A stretch of DNA of 64,000 bases from Cunninghamia lanceolata (GCA_027924645.1 BSBN01000047.1:4650001-4714000); one strand, 5' to 3'. Numbered from the stretch's first letter, positions 35,669 through 48,106 are shown. Program-made: numbers and translations. Notes: a model not told the origin generated them from the letters alone.

Positions 35669-37456
35669 TTACCACTGCGGGTAATTAGTGGTAATTATGC
35701 TACAACCAGTTCTGTTAGGTCCTGGTTGTTGGTTGGGTGAGATGACATTGACTTGTGGAATTTGCTCAGAAATGTAGTTTATGGTGTAGTCAAATGGCAT
35801 ACTTGCATAGTTGGCATTACTAGTCCCACTGTTCTGATTTGGCCGGTTGTGATTATTGTTGTTGTCATTATTGTTGTTGCCATTGTTATTGTAGCTATTG
35901 TTGTTATTGTAGCTGTTGTTGTTGTGGCCATTGTTGTTGTGGCCGTTGTTGTTGTTGTTGTTGTTATATGGTCTGTTGTGGTTCAGAAGTGGATCCCTAC
36001 AGGCCACATGAGATTCATTGGAGGTATGCTGTTGTGTCCCTCCTTGATTCTGATCTAGTATATCTTGTATGACATTTTTGAGGCAGATGCAGTTGTTAGT
36101 TGTATGCCCCCTTCCTCGATGATATTCACAATAGTCTATGTCCTTCCAGTAGGGAGGTTTGACTATAGGCTCGTAATCACTTGTTGGCAGTAGAGAAATT
36201 TTGTTGTTAGCCAACAACTTCCTTAGTGCAGACTCTTGAGACTCACCCAATGGTGTGAATTTTCTCCTTGGATTTGAACTAAACCAAGGTCTGGGCTCCC
36301 TTGAGGGTGGCTTGTTGAGTGTACCATTGTTTGTTTCTCCCTTGAGAGTGAAAATGGGTTGGTGCTTGGGAGCTGCCGCCTTAGCATCTACTACCCCATC
36401 GTTGACCACATTCTTGTTCTTGGTCCAAAACTTTGATTTATCCATTATGTAATTGGAAGTAGGTGGGTCCTTGTATAGCTTGATAGCTCCTTTAGTGATC
36501 ATAGCCTTTTCGATGAATAAGCCCATTTCAATGACCTTTGTGAATGATGTAGAGCATTGTATCTGTATTTGATAGCTAAGATCAGTGCTTAGGTTGTGGA
36601 CAAACATCTCTAATAGCTGCTTCTCAGGCATATCATAAGAACACTTACTAGCTAGTTGTCTCCATTGTTGTAAGAAGGTGGCGAATGACTCACCACTCCT
36701 TTGTTTGGTGTTGCATAGATCTAGCATAGATACATCGTGTTCGATGTTGTAAGAGAAGTGTGTTATAAATTTATTGACAAGTTCATCAAAAGTTCTGATT
36801 CTGGGTGGGAGACGTGAGAACCACTCCATAGCTTGACCACCTAAAGATCTTGGGAATAGTCTCATCAAGTAGGTCTCATTGTGAGCTACTTCTAAACATG
36901 CTGCATTGAATTCCCTGATATGATCTCTAGGGTCCCCCTTCCCTTTATATTTATCAAACTTTGGCACCTTGAACCTGTAGGGGAATGGTCTCATGTCTAG
37001 ACTTTTGTCAAAAGGATAAGGAGCTATGTCTTCCAAGGAGTAGTTCTTGGTACTTGTACCCGTCTTAAGATTTGATATTTGTTGTGTGAGGTTCTCGAGT
37101 TGTTTTCGCATTTCTTCCATAGGAGCATTTTGATCCATGGGTTTCTTTCCTCTATCATTTTCATGTGGGACTGTGTCATTTGTACCCCTCTCATGATCAT
37201 TGTCTACAGTTTCCATGATTGTATTTATATCAAAGTCTGCGGGGAGTTTGATTCCAAGGCTAGCAAGATGATGGAAATATTTATGAGGTTCTTCTTGGAG
37301 CGCCTTCTCTATTAGGCATTGGAATTTTCTATCTTGGATGTGCACTTCATATTCTTCACGAGAAATTTCTTCATCACCATCCTGAGGTGGAAAGATGTGA
37401 TTGGATGAGCTGGCCATTTCTATTTGCTTTTTGTACTGGGATCGAGTAAGGACCAT
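35669..37456 (-). CDS. I gag (595 residues, intact)
   Basis: An uninterrupted frame starts at MVLTRSQYKKQIEM. The Retrotrans_gag core lies at about residues 170-320, with PRDHIREFNAACLEVAHNE, QAMEWFSRLPPRIRTFDEL and ESFATFLQQWRQLASK. A zinc-finger-like CEYHRGRGHTTNNC (CX2HX4HX4C) lies at residues 443-456, replacing the classic CCHC knuckle. Residues 496-537 are nearly all Asn with His, Gly and Tyr, encoded by an imperfect AAC/AAT repeat. Gag forms the particle and binds RNA. It is the only long intact frame in the window, in contrast to the damaged pol next to it. Confidence 0.95.
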   Translation of the reverse strand: MVLTRSQYKKQIEMASSSNHIFPPQDGDEEISREEYEVHIQDRKFQCLIEKALQEEPHKYFHHLASLGIKLPADFDINTIMETVDNDHERGTNDTVPHENDRGKKPMDQNAPMEEMRKQLENLTQQISNLKTGTSTKNYSLEDIAPYPFDKSLDMRPFPYRFKVPKFDKYKGKGDPRDHIREFNAACLEVAHNETYLMRLFPRSLGGQAMEWFSRLPPRIRTFDELVNKFITHFSYNIEHDVSMLDLCNTKQRSGESFATFLQQWRQLASKCSYDMPEKQLLEMFVHNLSTDLSYQIQIQCSTSFTKVIEMGLFIEKAMITKGAIKLYKDPPTSNYIMDKSKFWTKNKNVVNDGVVDAKAAAPKHQPIFTLKGETNNGTLNKPPSREPRPWFSSNPRRKFTPLGESQESALRKLLANNKISLLPTSDYEPIVKPPYWKDIDYCEYHRGRGHTTNNCICLKNVIQDILDQNQGGTQQHTSNESHVACRDPLLNHNRPYNNNNNNNGHNNNGHNNNSYNNNNSYNNNGNNNNDNNNNHNRPNQNSGTSNANYASMPFDYTINYISEQIPQVNVISPNQQPGPNRTGCSIITTNYPQW

Positions 37457-39934
37457 TCAAGGTGATGTGGGATGGAGTGGACTAGGATTAGAAATTATAG
37501 CAAGGTGCCGACTGAGACTTTTGTGAATGGGATACCCAGGGCAGGATTTGGACAAAGGATTTTCTCGCTCAATGATTTCAAGTAAGACGGTTGACACACG
37601 ATGGTAGTCACTAGTAAGGGTAGCTGGTACTTGTCTTACTGTGTAGGGACTAGTTGTTTCAACAAGACTACTAGCAAAGGTACTGTGACCTACTAGGCTT
37701 ACGTGAATTCACTAATGATACGAAGAAAAAAAGGGACCTATGTCGAACTGGTATGGAATAGACTGACTTACACTTTGACGGGAGCTGAATGGGTGATTGA
37801 CGGGGGAGAGACACTTTGGGTGAAACGGATGAAGACTGACTGCAAGGTTGAATCTGATATCAGAAAGTGAAGCTAGGCTGAAATGGGTGCTCCAAATAGG
37901 TAAAAATATTTTCTAAAAAATAGTGCATGTGCTCACTGTCGTGTATGCGCAGAAACAAATGCATAGCAGAAATGAACATATGCGCCATAAGTTGCAGTAT
38001 ATGCGCAGCACTAGTGAAATATAAATGCACAGCAATAGTCTGTATATGCAACAAGTCTACACGTATGCGTAGAAAGTCGATACAAATGTGCAACATAAAT
38101 GGGTATATGCGCAGCTCTATTTTTTTGGGCAAAATTTTGGATTTTTCTATTGTTTTTTTGGGTATATATATATATATATATTTTGGTTGGAAAAAGGCCT
38201 TCTTGATCTGATTTTATGAATTAACAGCAAGAAAACACAGCAAGCACAAAGAATATTTTATGGTTTTTTTTTAAATAATAATAATTTTTTTTTCCTTTTG
38301 GGAATGGGTAGAAAAACAAAAACAAAAACTTTTTTAGGAAGGGAAAATTTGGATTTGGGAAAAACTCAGATGGGTAATGGGGGTTTGACTAGGGTTTGGG
38401 CACTTTCTGAGGGATAGGGAAACAGAAAAATTGGGATTTCAGAAGCGGGGTGAAAGAATGAGAAAATTTGTCGAAGAGGGACAAGGGAGCAGAAATGGGA
38501 AATGAACACTGTGGCCAAATTTGAAGGTGTTTGGGTGAAAATCGAAGAAGTTATGACAAACCCTAAAAATAGACAAATTTGGGATTTTGGGCTTCGATAA
38601 GGGGAATTTGGGATATGGTCCTCAAGGAAGGAAATATGCAGAATGGAATTTTAGGGGTTCTAATGAATTTTCAGAGGAAATGGAGTGAAAGCAAGCACAA
38701 AGATCCTAGGCTAGAAATGGATTATAAGGGATTTTGGCCACTAGAACAAGAGGTATTTAATACGGGCAACCGTTCAAGTGGTTACACATGCGGCAGCACT
38801 ACTCTTCGTTGTGGAGTTTCCCAGCCTCAAAGGGTTGCGCCTGTGAGGGTTTTGGGGGAGGTTGGCCGTCAGTGTAACATAGCAGCACTTGTTGCAGGAA
38901 GTTTTCACCTCAAGCACAATTTATTTTAAGTGGCTTGGTAGGGCTTGGCTTTAGCCTGTTACCACTCAGGGTCGTTCCCACTTGGACAAGCATGCATCCA
39001 AGGGCAGGCCCCTCCTAAAGTTTAAACAAATAGAATGACAAGTCTGGCACTCAGATCACCCAGTAAAGGGGAGAGCATAAGCCTATTGTCATTCATCAAG
39101 CACAGAAGACACTGATTAATCCAACCTATTTAAAAGTAGAAAAACTAAATGGGCTAATCTACTCAAGCTCAGAACTTTGAAGTGATTTTAGCAAGATAGC
39201 ATTGGTTCAATTTTATTCTCAGAAAGCAATAGTTAATCCTCGTAGCACGAAATAGTTAACTTTGAAGTTTTGGTCCAACAAGATAGCAGTAGTTCAATTT
39301 TAACCCAGAAATCAATGGTGAGTTCAGTTTTAATCCTCATAGCATGAAATAGTTAACTTTGAAATTTTGGTCCAACGAGATAGCAATAGTTCAATTTTAA
39401 CCTAGAAATCAATGGTGAGTTCAGTTTTAAACCCAGATAGCAATAACTTGGAAAGTGTTGCAATGCAAGAAATAAATGATTTAGTTACTTCTTCCCTAAT
39501 TAGAGCTAGGTGAGGATTTGAATGAACATCAGTTTTACTATCCCTTAGAAATTGAAGTGTGAACTATTTAGATGCAACTATATGGAACTAAACCCGAGCC
39601 TATCCTGTAAAACAGCTCCAGAGAACACCTGCGAAAAGGTTAGCATTAGCAAACTTTCCTAGAAAAGCAATAAAACCATTACTTATTACAAGTGTGCAGC
39701 TTCAGTGATTAAATACACAGAGATAGTCAACAGAAGCACAGCAATAACAAATGCGCCGCAACAGTGCGCAAAAGTGCAGTAAGAAAGCACAGATGCGCAG
39801 GAATAATGGAAGCACCGTAACAGTGGGTATATGCACCGCAGAAATGTTCAAATGTGTCGAAGTAGCCTGTGCGTGACCTGTACAGAACCTGCCTTAAAAA
39901 AAAAGCTCTGATTTTGATGAGATAAAGGGGCAAA
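37457..39934 (-). other. I leader between primer site and gag
   Basis: No frame is supported. The dispersed motif ATGCGCAG and variants occur many times at 37925-38115 and again at 39750-39850. A (TA)9 run lies at 38163-38180. A tandem pair of about 99 bp begins at 39251 and 39350, with AATAGTTAACTTTGAA and GGTCCAAC phrases. Leaders of this length are usual in Tat elements. Confidence 0.7.
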
Positions 39935-39953
39935 GGCCCCATGATGGGTGCCA
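39935..39953 (-). promoter_or_regulatory. I primer binding site
   Basis: The minus strand reads TGGCACCCATCATGGGG, starting four T residues after the 5' LTR. The position fits a PBS. The matching tRNA was not identified. Confidence 0.7.
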
Positions 39954-39957
39954 AAAA

Positions 39958-40975
39958 TGTTAGGGTAAAATGTGGATTAATCAAATGAACAATATCAAAC
40001 CCAAACATCAATAGAATAATGAAAACAAGAAAGATAGAAGGAAATGAAACAAATGAATAATAATGCAAACCTTCCATGTTTCAAAGCTTCTGTTGTTTGC
40101 CTATTACAACCGTCCTTTGTTGATGAAGTAGGCCCTCAGTGAATGCACTCTTCTAGCTGCGTTGTAGGATGTCGATAGTAAATGGCTATATTGATAGATA
40201 TTGCTGTGAAGTAGAGCTTCAAAGCAAAAGGGTGATCTAAAGCGAATAGTGTTGGGGTGCCAAAGGCATGTGGGTAGAATTCTGCAGAGTAACAATACAA
40301 ATAACCTGGATGAATAGAATGGAGGGATGGAGCTTCTTTTATAGACTTGGAAGAATGAGGATCAACGGTTGAGAGAAGATGTGAAGATCAATGGCTAGGA
40401 ATAAAAGTGAATCTTTAATTCATAATGGATGAATTAAAGATTCATTATTTGAAAATAGTGGATTATGACAATTGAATTTTAAATTCAATTGGTGGAGGAT
40501 AATGGGGAACACGGAATTAAATATTCCATTTGTGAAGGCTAGTGGGGAACATGGAATAAAATATTCCCTTTGGTGGAGGATAATGGGGAACATGGAATTA
40601 AATATTCCATTTGTCAAGGCTAGTGGGGAACATGGAATAAAATATTCAATTTGGTGGAGGATAATTGATTTAAAGATTTATTTTGGAAAATGGAGGATAT
40701 TAGCTAATTAAATATTAAGAATATTTCATTATATGTGCAACATGGTGAGGTGGAAGAGATGAGGTGGATTGATGAGGTGGATTTTGTGAGGTGGGTTTTG
40801 TGATTTGAGACATTAGAAGAATTTAGGGATTTTAATTAAATAAAATGATTTTATTTAATTGTAGGATAGTGAATTGATTAAATAAATTTAGAATATTTAT
40901 TTAATTGATAGAAGAATGGAATAAATATTTAGAATATTTATTTAGGATGAATCGTGTCATTTTTAGGCGTATACA
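39958..40975 (-). repeat. I 5' LTR
   Basis: This is exactly 1018 bp, like its partner, and is followed by CTATG (40976-40980). The 81 bp repeats start near 40494 and 40575. Confidence 0.97.
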
Positions 40976-40980
40976 CTATG

Positions 40981-42175
40981 CACCTTTGTTTGTCTTTGAA
41001 TCTAGCCTTGGTAGTACTCAATTTGGAGAGCTTCATGATATAGCCCCATGGTTATCCTCGAACTCCAAATTCATTGTATAACCTTGGCTCTTTGTGTGGT
41101 TAATCATATACATTGATGTTGATGTTTTTCATGATATTGTAGACACTAACATGTTTCTTGTAGGGATGTGTTTGTGGGAACATTTAGCGATCATAAAGTA
41201 CATGTCACCTCTGGGGGGCATGGGCTTTGTGAAAGTTGGTGTTCCCTTGCGTGTTTTATTCCTACCTTAACATGCTTGATATCGATACATGATATCAACC
41301 ACCTTAAGGTGGGGGCATATATAAGGTAAGCTGTTTATTATAGATGTCAGCAATGTGTTTGACCTCAGGTGCAAAGACCTGCGTGATGAGTGCATCATGC
41401 ATCTTGAGTTTGTTTGAAATCAATCAATCAATCATGTAAGCCCTTTGCAGAGGTGGGATATCGAGCATATCCTTTTTCTTAAGCCCTCTATGGAGGTGGG
41501 GATGGTGTATTTCTCGTAGCAGATTGCATCATCCTATCATTTTCAAAAGTCCTTTGTGGAGGTGGGGAATGGTTCTGTGACTAACTCAACCCTTAAGTGT
41601 GTCTTCGGCAATTGTTGTGGCAAAGCCCAATCATCGGTGTGTGCCTGTAATGTACCTGAGATGGTGTTGGACCTAGAAATAGGTACACTCCATTGCTTGT
41701 CTGTCGTGTTTTCTCCGTGTCTTCAAGTGTGTGTGTTTTGGCATGCTTGTTTTGTGTGGCATGTTTGTTGCCCCATATGCAGATTAAAGACCATCACCTT
41801 AGGGTAGTGCTTCCTGCATTTTGGGAGGTTTTGTGTGTCTTGCATGTGTGTTGCCCCATATATATAGAGACCTGTGCCTTAGGGTAGTGCATTATGTATT
41901 ATGGGAGGTTTGTTTACTTTCTTGTACTTGCATTTGTATTTCATGTATATGAGAAAAAAGAAAAGAAAAGAAATCATGTCTATCTTCCATGCATTAATGT
42001 GCTTTCCATGCATTGACTGTATTCTCCATGTTTTGCGTGACTATAACTTTCCTCTCCACGTTTTGTGTGCCTATTAATTTCTATGTGATTGGTGTGTCTT
42101 CTTCGTGCTTGATGTGTTGTTGTGTTTGTTACCTTACTTTAATGCATGTATTGGCCTCGCGTTTATACATACATT
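40981..42175 (+). other. O internal region after I, to the polypurine tract
   Basis: This is untranslated. A short phrase ending GAGGTGGGGA is repeated near 41449, 41491 and 41558. A block with TTGCCCCATAT and CCTTAGGGTAGTGC is repeated at about 41768 and 41849. No pol sequence is present, which supports O being gag-only. Confidence 0.7.
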
Positions 42176-42190
42176 AAAGTGGGGGTTAAA
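42176..42190 (+). promoter_or_regulatory. O polypurine tract
   Basis: AAAGTGGGGGTTAAA lies directly before the 3' LTR at 42191. It gives the plus orientation, in agreement with gag. Confidence 0.8.
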
Positions 42191-43448
42191 TGTAATGTCA
42201 AAAAATGTCCCCTTGGGGGCTTTTCCCTCTTAAGGTTTAGCTCCTGGGTCTTTTGCATGCATTTAGGACATCTTAGTTCATAATTTGGCATCTCGATGGA
42301 ATGAGCCCTAGGTAACATGATGAATGGGACCTAGCAGGACCCCTTGAGCTGTACCCTGCCTAAAATAGGGGGGAGGACTTGGGTGCCCGTGCCCTAGTCC
42401 TGCCCTATTTTGGGGTAGCCCTAATTTTTGGGTGTCAGTTTATGACCATTATTTGGGTCCTTTGCCGACACAGTAAGTTTGAATTACAAAAATCTTGGCG
42501 GGAGTGCTTGTAGTTACATATAAAATCATGTTTAGGCATTCATTTGTAAACTAGATTTCAACTAGATGATTACTAGCAATCTATTGTGTTCTCAAGGTGA
42601 TTCAAGGCTTTCATTGTGTTGTAAGAGTAGACTTGTGTGGCTTGTGTGTTTGTATTTGTAGATTTGAGCACCAATTTCCTCATGGAATGAAGAGCATCTT
42701 CCTCCCATGAGAACTTCACTACAAGGTGACATTATATTGTGTTTTTATCATCATTTCCTTTGGTTTTTGCCTCTGCCTCACAAGGGCACGCACTCTCTAT
42801 CTGACAATGGTGTTCAGAGACTTAAGTGTCCTCCAGGGCTTGACTGAGGCAAGCCTCTAAACACCACAACCCCCTCCCAAAGTCTTGTGATTGCAGGTTA
42901 CAGGTGTCGCATTTGGGAAAACTGAAGTTGCAGAAAGGATTGACAAACATCAAGGATTCAGGATCTGAAGAGAAGTAGGACACCAGAGCATTTCCAGGAC
43001 TTGGGCGCTCGCACTAGTGTCCTCTACAGAAATTTTTTTGGAAACAAAAGTTACAGGGCAGATCAGTGTCGGAAGGAGGTCAGGATCCCACAAAGAAACG
43101 GGTACCTTGGACTAGGGTACCTACACCAGTGTCCCTGACTGTTCCACCTCAGAACCTTGAAAATAGGTACTCTATGATTTGCTATTTTACTTTTGTTTGC
43201 AAGATCTTTTTCTGTTATTCATTAGTTTATTGTCATATTTGCATAATTAGGGTTTTAATGGTCAATTGAGCATAAGGGAAGAGAAATTGATAACTAAATT
43301 CCCTAATCCAAGTTTCCCTACATCTCACAGCAATCTAGGGTATGATAGTGAATTGCCACTCAACTCTAGATCCTTGAATGTAAAGTGGAAAGGAGGATTT
43401 AAACATCAAAACACTAAAACATTAACAAATCCAATTTTCCACTAAACA
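42191..43448 (+). repeat. O 3' LTR
   Basis: This pairs with 21616-22874. It starts TGTAATGTCAAAAAATG, ends CCACTAAACA, and returns to the G LTR at 43449. Confidence 0.94.
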
Positions 43449-43453
43449 GAGAA

Positions 43454-44953
43454 CAATGTCTATGTGTGTGTGCAGATTGTCAAGATTTTCTTGGCTCCAG
43501 CTATACAATTTTAAGAGTAAAGGAGAAGATGAGCCTTTCTTAGGCTTTGGCAAATCCAAAAATTGAATTTCTCTGTTCTTCTATCCATGTCTGTTATGTT
43601 GAGACAGGTACAGGAATGGAAGATAGGGCTTGTTTGATGTAGTAGCTTGGTGAGTTTTTCCCCCTCAACCTCACATGACTAGGGCCTAGGGTAGCTTCTG
43701 GTTCACCATCAAGTCATTATGACTTCTTGCATCTGCTTAGTCTAAGATGAAGGAAGCTATTATTTTCAAATGGTTGATAGAGTCAAAGAAGTTTGGTGGA
43801 TAGTAGCTAGTATCTTCCTCATCCTCATCTTAGCAGTGAGTAGCAATGGCCATGTCATCTTTGGTGGGTGAAGATTAATTCATGTGATGAATCTCAAACT
43901 ACTTAACTTCCCATGCTTAGTCATCATAACAACAAAAGGTGGGCAGCAGTTTCATTAACGGGTTCCAAGTTTTTCCAACTAATCATGTGTTATGTACTTC
44001 ATAAGCTAATGAGATAGGAGTACGTGTCAGTCATCAATGGCGTGTAAGAGACACCCTTGTCTTATAAAAGAGTTGTGCTCCTTTTGTAAAGAGTGGAGAA
44101 ATTTTTGGGGGACATAAGATTTTATGTCTGTAGTTTTAGTCTAGGATAGTAGGGGATTGTTCAACCTGTAGGCTATTGAGGTGTAGTTTTCTCTTGCCTT
44201 TGAAATTAATGAAAGAATGCAAACTGCATATGCATCTTATCTCCATCTTTTTTATGTAAATAATTCTTAGAGTTAATAAATCAAGGATCTATTATTTCTC
44301 TCATGACACATTTGTTGTTATACATTACTGTTATGTGTTAGCTTCTATTTTAAGAAAAGAGAGTAAATATTTCATGTGAAATAATGTGGTTATTTACAAA
44401 CATGATGGATAATTGAGAATGAGATGTATGTTGATTTCCACCATTGAAATCAATATCAGCATTGAGGCGCTGATATCTTTAAGGAGATAAATTAATTTTT
44501 AGTCTAGGAGAATTGCATTTTGAAGCCTTATGCATTGTATTGACTCTATTTTTCCCAGAACAAGCACCATTCCTAAATCTAATTGGTCTCCCAACTGCCA
44601 TTTCATACTCAAAATAATAAATCCAACCCATTCTGTAAATTAATTCAAATTATTTCATACTTCATACTAGAGCCTTGAGGATAACAATGAATGAGTTAGT
44701 TATATGTGCAATTATGCAAATCCTTATCCATTTGTATGAAGTTCAGTATCTGCTAGGCACTTTGATAAAACTATGTTTGATATTCATGTTCAGTGTCATT
44801 AAGGGTAACCCCCTAGGTCTTGTAGAGCCTGAAGTGCAGGGGAGAAGAGTGTGAAACCCATCTCCCGTTCATTGACCAAATTTATCAGTGTCTTTGATCA
44901 TAAGGTCTGGCTAATCTTTAGATTTCACTGAGGTGCAGATTTGGGAAACAACA
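43454..44953 (+). repeat. G 5' LTR, main part
   Basis: This is the continuation of 21586-21615 after O. It aligns along its whole length with 48184-49692, including the CACATGACTAGG and TCTTATCTC phrases. It ends GGGAAACAACA. A likely primer site TTGGTGAGTCTATTAGGG follows from 44956. The tRNA is not identified. Confidence 0.88.
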
Positions 44954-46040
44954 AATTGGTGAGTCTATTAGGGAGCCCTAAGCCAGAATCTAAGCCTTAC
45001 TTGGATTCATGTATGAAAATTCACATCGATATTGTCCTTATTTGTGGTGTGTGATAAGTCTCTTGTATTTCTTGAAAAGATTTGAGGTCTAAGTTTAAAT
45101 ATTGAATATATTTGTCAAATTGTAGTCTTGTGTTATGCTTTATGATACTCGTGTCTTTCCCTTTAAAAGGGTGGCAAATATGCAAAATTAAGGAATCCAA
45201 AATTACTCAAAATGGATGAGAGGAGATCCATCTACAAAAATAATATAGGGAAGAAGTCAAATATTGAGGACCTTCATACTTTGGTGAAGAAATTGTTGCA
45301 GCAAATCTAGTGATTTGAAGAATTTATGAAGTTACTCTATTGGTGGATTGAACCCAAATAACATTTTATCTTTGAGCAACTTTTAGTTTCTTGAATATTT
45401 TGTCCTCTTCGAAGAGGTGGAGACCCTGTGAATGAACCTGATAAATTTTTGAAGAATTATTTCTATTTATGCAAGTGCATTACACAAATCTACAAGGGTT
45501 CCAATTGAAGGAAGAAAAGGGCTATAATATTTTCCAGTTATTTGGTCCTTCCTTCTTGTTCCATTTTCAAAGAAAAATAAATCAAGTGTATTGCAAATCA
45601 CCTATGAAAATTCTTTCTAAAGGAGTATTATTTCCATATTGAGTGAATGTTTATATTGGACGAGAGGGAATTAATTTGAGTAGTATTAGCCTGCAATTTT
45701 GTTTTGATATGTATATGTTGGTAGAACATGCATGGTAAAATAGAGGGTTATTGATTCGTATGGTTGCACATGATGTAAAAGCTTATGTGGTCTTTATGGA
45801 CCCATAAATCTTGTGTAACTAGTAAAGGATATGATTACTTCATGGGCTAATTGAAAATGAGGGGTGATTTATACACTGGATAAATAAGGATTATGTGGTG
45901 AAGGCCAAGATCTTGTCACTATGGTCCTCTCTATACATCCAAGTGTCATGATGTAAAGTTCTCAAATGCCTCTATCATATCCTCAAAGAAATGCCTTCTT
46001 TGTGGAAAGATACCAACCAATAGATTTTAGTGGTATCTAA
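44954..46040 (+). other. G leader
   Basis: Untranslated stretch between the G primer site and gag. No long frame, no tandem array seen. Confidence 0.6.
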
Positions 46041-46049
46041 AACTATCCA

Positions 46050-48106
46050 AACCTTGTTCCTAATGAAGTTAGAGATCATTTGCTAAGGTTTGGTGGTGAT
46101 AGTTCTCAATCAGCAAATAAACATTTGCCAGATTTCAGTGACCTAATGGGAGATTATGAGGTTGATGCAGAAGATGTTGTCATGAAATTATTTTTCAATG
46201 TCTGAAGGGAGACGCAAGGGATTGGTTTATAGACTTTCCTGTGCATTGTATTTCTTCATGGAAAGAAATTAGAATAGCATTTATTGACCAATTTGGTGAA
46301 AGGATTGATGTAAGATCATTGATCAATAAACTTGCTAACATTCAAAAAAATGAGGAGTTGATTCCAGTTTTCAATTTGAGGTTTGCAAAGATTGTGAGAA
46401 ACATTCCCAAGAATGTTAGACCTAATGATGCAATGTGCTTAGTATTTTATTTAGGTACATTTGATGAGGAAATGAGTTTCTTACTAAGAGATAAAGATCC
46501 TATAACACTCTATCAAGAATTTACTATAGCTATGGATATTGAGAACTACCTAAAATTTTCAATGATGAAAGGACATATGTCTAAAGATATTGGTCATTCT
46601 AAATATCTTATGCAGATGAAAAGTATAAATTAGAAAATAGCAATGAAATCAAGACAACATTTCTACTGTTACAATCAATTCATCATTCCATCCTCTAAAT
46701 CATGGTAGACTCCAATCAGAATATGAGAAGTATGTATGGATGTGGATCACATGTCACTTATCCAAGCACTATTTAATATGAAAAGGCATAAAGGAGAATC
46801 ACCATTTGATTTGTATGGAAGGTTTATGGATTCTTTGTTGGAAATCCCCAAATGTCTTAGACCTGAATATTTTGTGTGCATTGATTTGTTTTGTGAGGCC
46901 TATGGGTTAGGGTTGAGTACTATGCTCAAAAAGTTAAAGCCTCTTGATGTTGATCAGATATATGAATGGATTGTCCTGCTTGAGAATATGAAATATGATT
47001 ATTCAAAGACCATCATGTCTTCAATGAGTAAGGATATTGGTCCATTTTCCTTACATGAGAAAAATAATGACATGTCTCTTGTGAATGAAGAAAGTAGGGT
47101 GAAGTTTGAAGATGCATGTTGCAATAGTGAAGATGAAGTTTATGATCAACCCATCGATGGAATGTATGCTGATGAAGATTATAACCATGGTGATCCAAAT
47201 ATAGGGTATGATGAAGAAAAAGAGATCTATGAAGTTGTACCTTGTAACAACTCTGTTAATGAAGAAATAAAAGTATGCTTAGATATTTAATATGGTGAAT
47301 CAACTTGAAAAATCAATGATTATACTAATGATGAAAATATCATATACATAAGTCTACAACAAAGTGATGATGCCCTTAAAAACAAAGGTTTATGCATTCA
47401 GTTTAAAGAGCCAAAACACATTTTTTGCATTAATAAGTCTCCTTGCTATGTTAACTATGATGATAGTGAGTATGATCATTTCTCTGTTGATTATGATTGT
47501 TCTCATGGGGTGGAAATAGAATTCTTTGCCCTAGATATAGAGCACATTGATGTGAATGTTGATGAAGGAACATGTTCATTTAGAAGTGAACAAAATTTAT
47601 TCTATGATGATTCTCTGGAATATTGGGCAGAAGTGTTATCTGTTGGTAGTATGTATGAGGGTTTATCTTTAAATTGTTTGATTGACTCTGTCAATTCTAA
47701 AAATGTTGGTTTTGAAAGGGAGTCATACCCCTGTGTTGAGAGGTCAAATGACAGAATTGATTGTGAGTTTGCTTCCAGTCATTCTTGTGTCATGGCAACT
47801 ATTAATGAAGATTTTTGTGGAGAGATCCAATCTAAACTATTTTTTCCTTCCCTTAAACTATTCCATGGTGAATTGCATGAATGTTCACAAGGTGGACTGA
47901 ATTTTATTCATGAACCTGAATTTGAAAAGTTTGTTGACATATGGGATGTTGATGAAGTTGATATTATATTTGACACTCATGATTTGAGTGTTGATAGGGG
48001 TAATTCTATGATAACATTTCCCTCTTTTCCAAGAATTGAAACACATAATAATGTGATTGAATTGCAATGTTTAGATGAAGATAAATGTACATGTAATGTA
48101 GCTTAG
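46050..48106 (+). pseudogene. G gag-like frame with an internal duplication (broken)
   Basis: A gag core starts near PNEVRDHLLRFGGDSSQSAN. After a frameshift at about 46206 it continues with ARDWFIDFPVHCISSWKEI and RIAFIDQFGE. The following segment (46310-46570, INKLANIQKNEELIPVFNL and IPKNVRPNDAMCLVFYLGTF) is repeated in diverged form at 46740-46990 (IQALFNMKRHKGESPFDLY and IPKCLRPEYFVCIDLF). From 47000 to 48106 an acidic Asp/Glu/Ser/Cys-rich tail of unknown role follows in the same frame. Stops lie at 46631, about 46712, 47288 and 47317. No zinc knuckle, protease or RT was seen. Confidence 0.8.

Larger units (their letters stand above)
27287..40975 (-). mobile_element. I: Tat-type Ty3/Gypsy element (13.7 kb) inserted in O
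   Basis: Two 1018 bp LTRs (27287-28304 and 39958-40975) are flanked by a perfect CTATG duplication (27282-27286 and 40976-40980). By eye about 23 of 1018 positions differ, so I is the youngest layer of the nest. On the minus strand the order is PBS, a 2.5 kb leader, gag, protease, a G-patch linker, RT, RNase H, archaeal-type RNase H, integrase, a 2.5 kb 3' region, PPT. The extra RNase H and long untranslated regions are Tat-lineage traits. Pol is damaged. Confidence 0.97.
21616..43448 (+). mobile_element. O: gag-only LTR element inserted in the G 5' LTR
   Basis: LTRs at 21616-22874 (1259 bp) and 42191-43448 (1258 bp) start TGTAA and end AAACA. The site in G, compared with the intact copy at 48150, shows GCAAA (21611-21615) and GAGAA (43449-43453), a decayed 5 bp duplication. 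Without I the element is about 8.1 kb. It holds gag only. Neither side of I (26378-27281, 40981-42175) has pol motifs. About 9% of the first 345 LTR positions differ, nearly all transitions. Confidence 0.92.

Noticed and set aside
35753..36072. Plus-strand frames rich in Val/Ile or Cys
   Set aside because: They are the antisense of the Asn tract of the I gag, a codon-repeat artefact.
38163..38180. (TA)9 run as a promoter
   Set aside because: A simple microsatellite without other promoter context.
41556..41887. Short Cys-rich frames
   Set aside because: They lie in the untranslated 3' region of O, overlap one another in different frames, and have no signal peptide or known motif.
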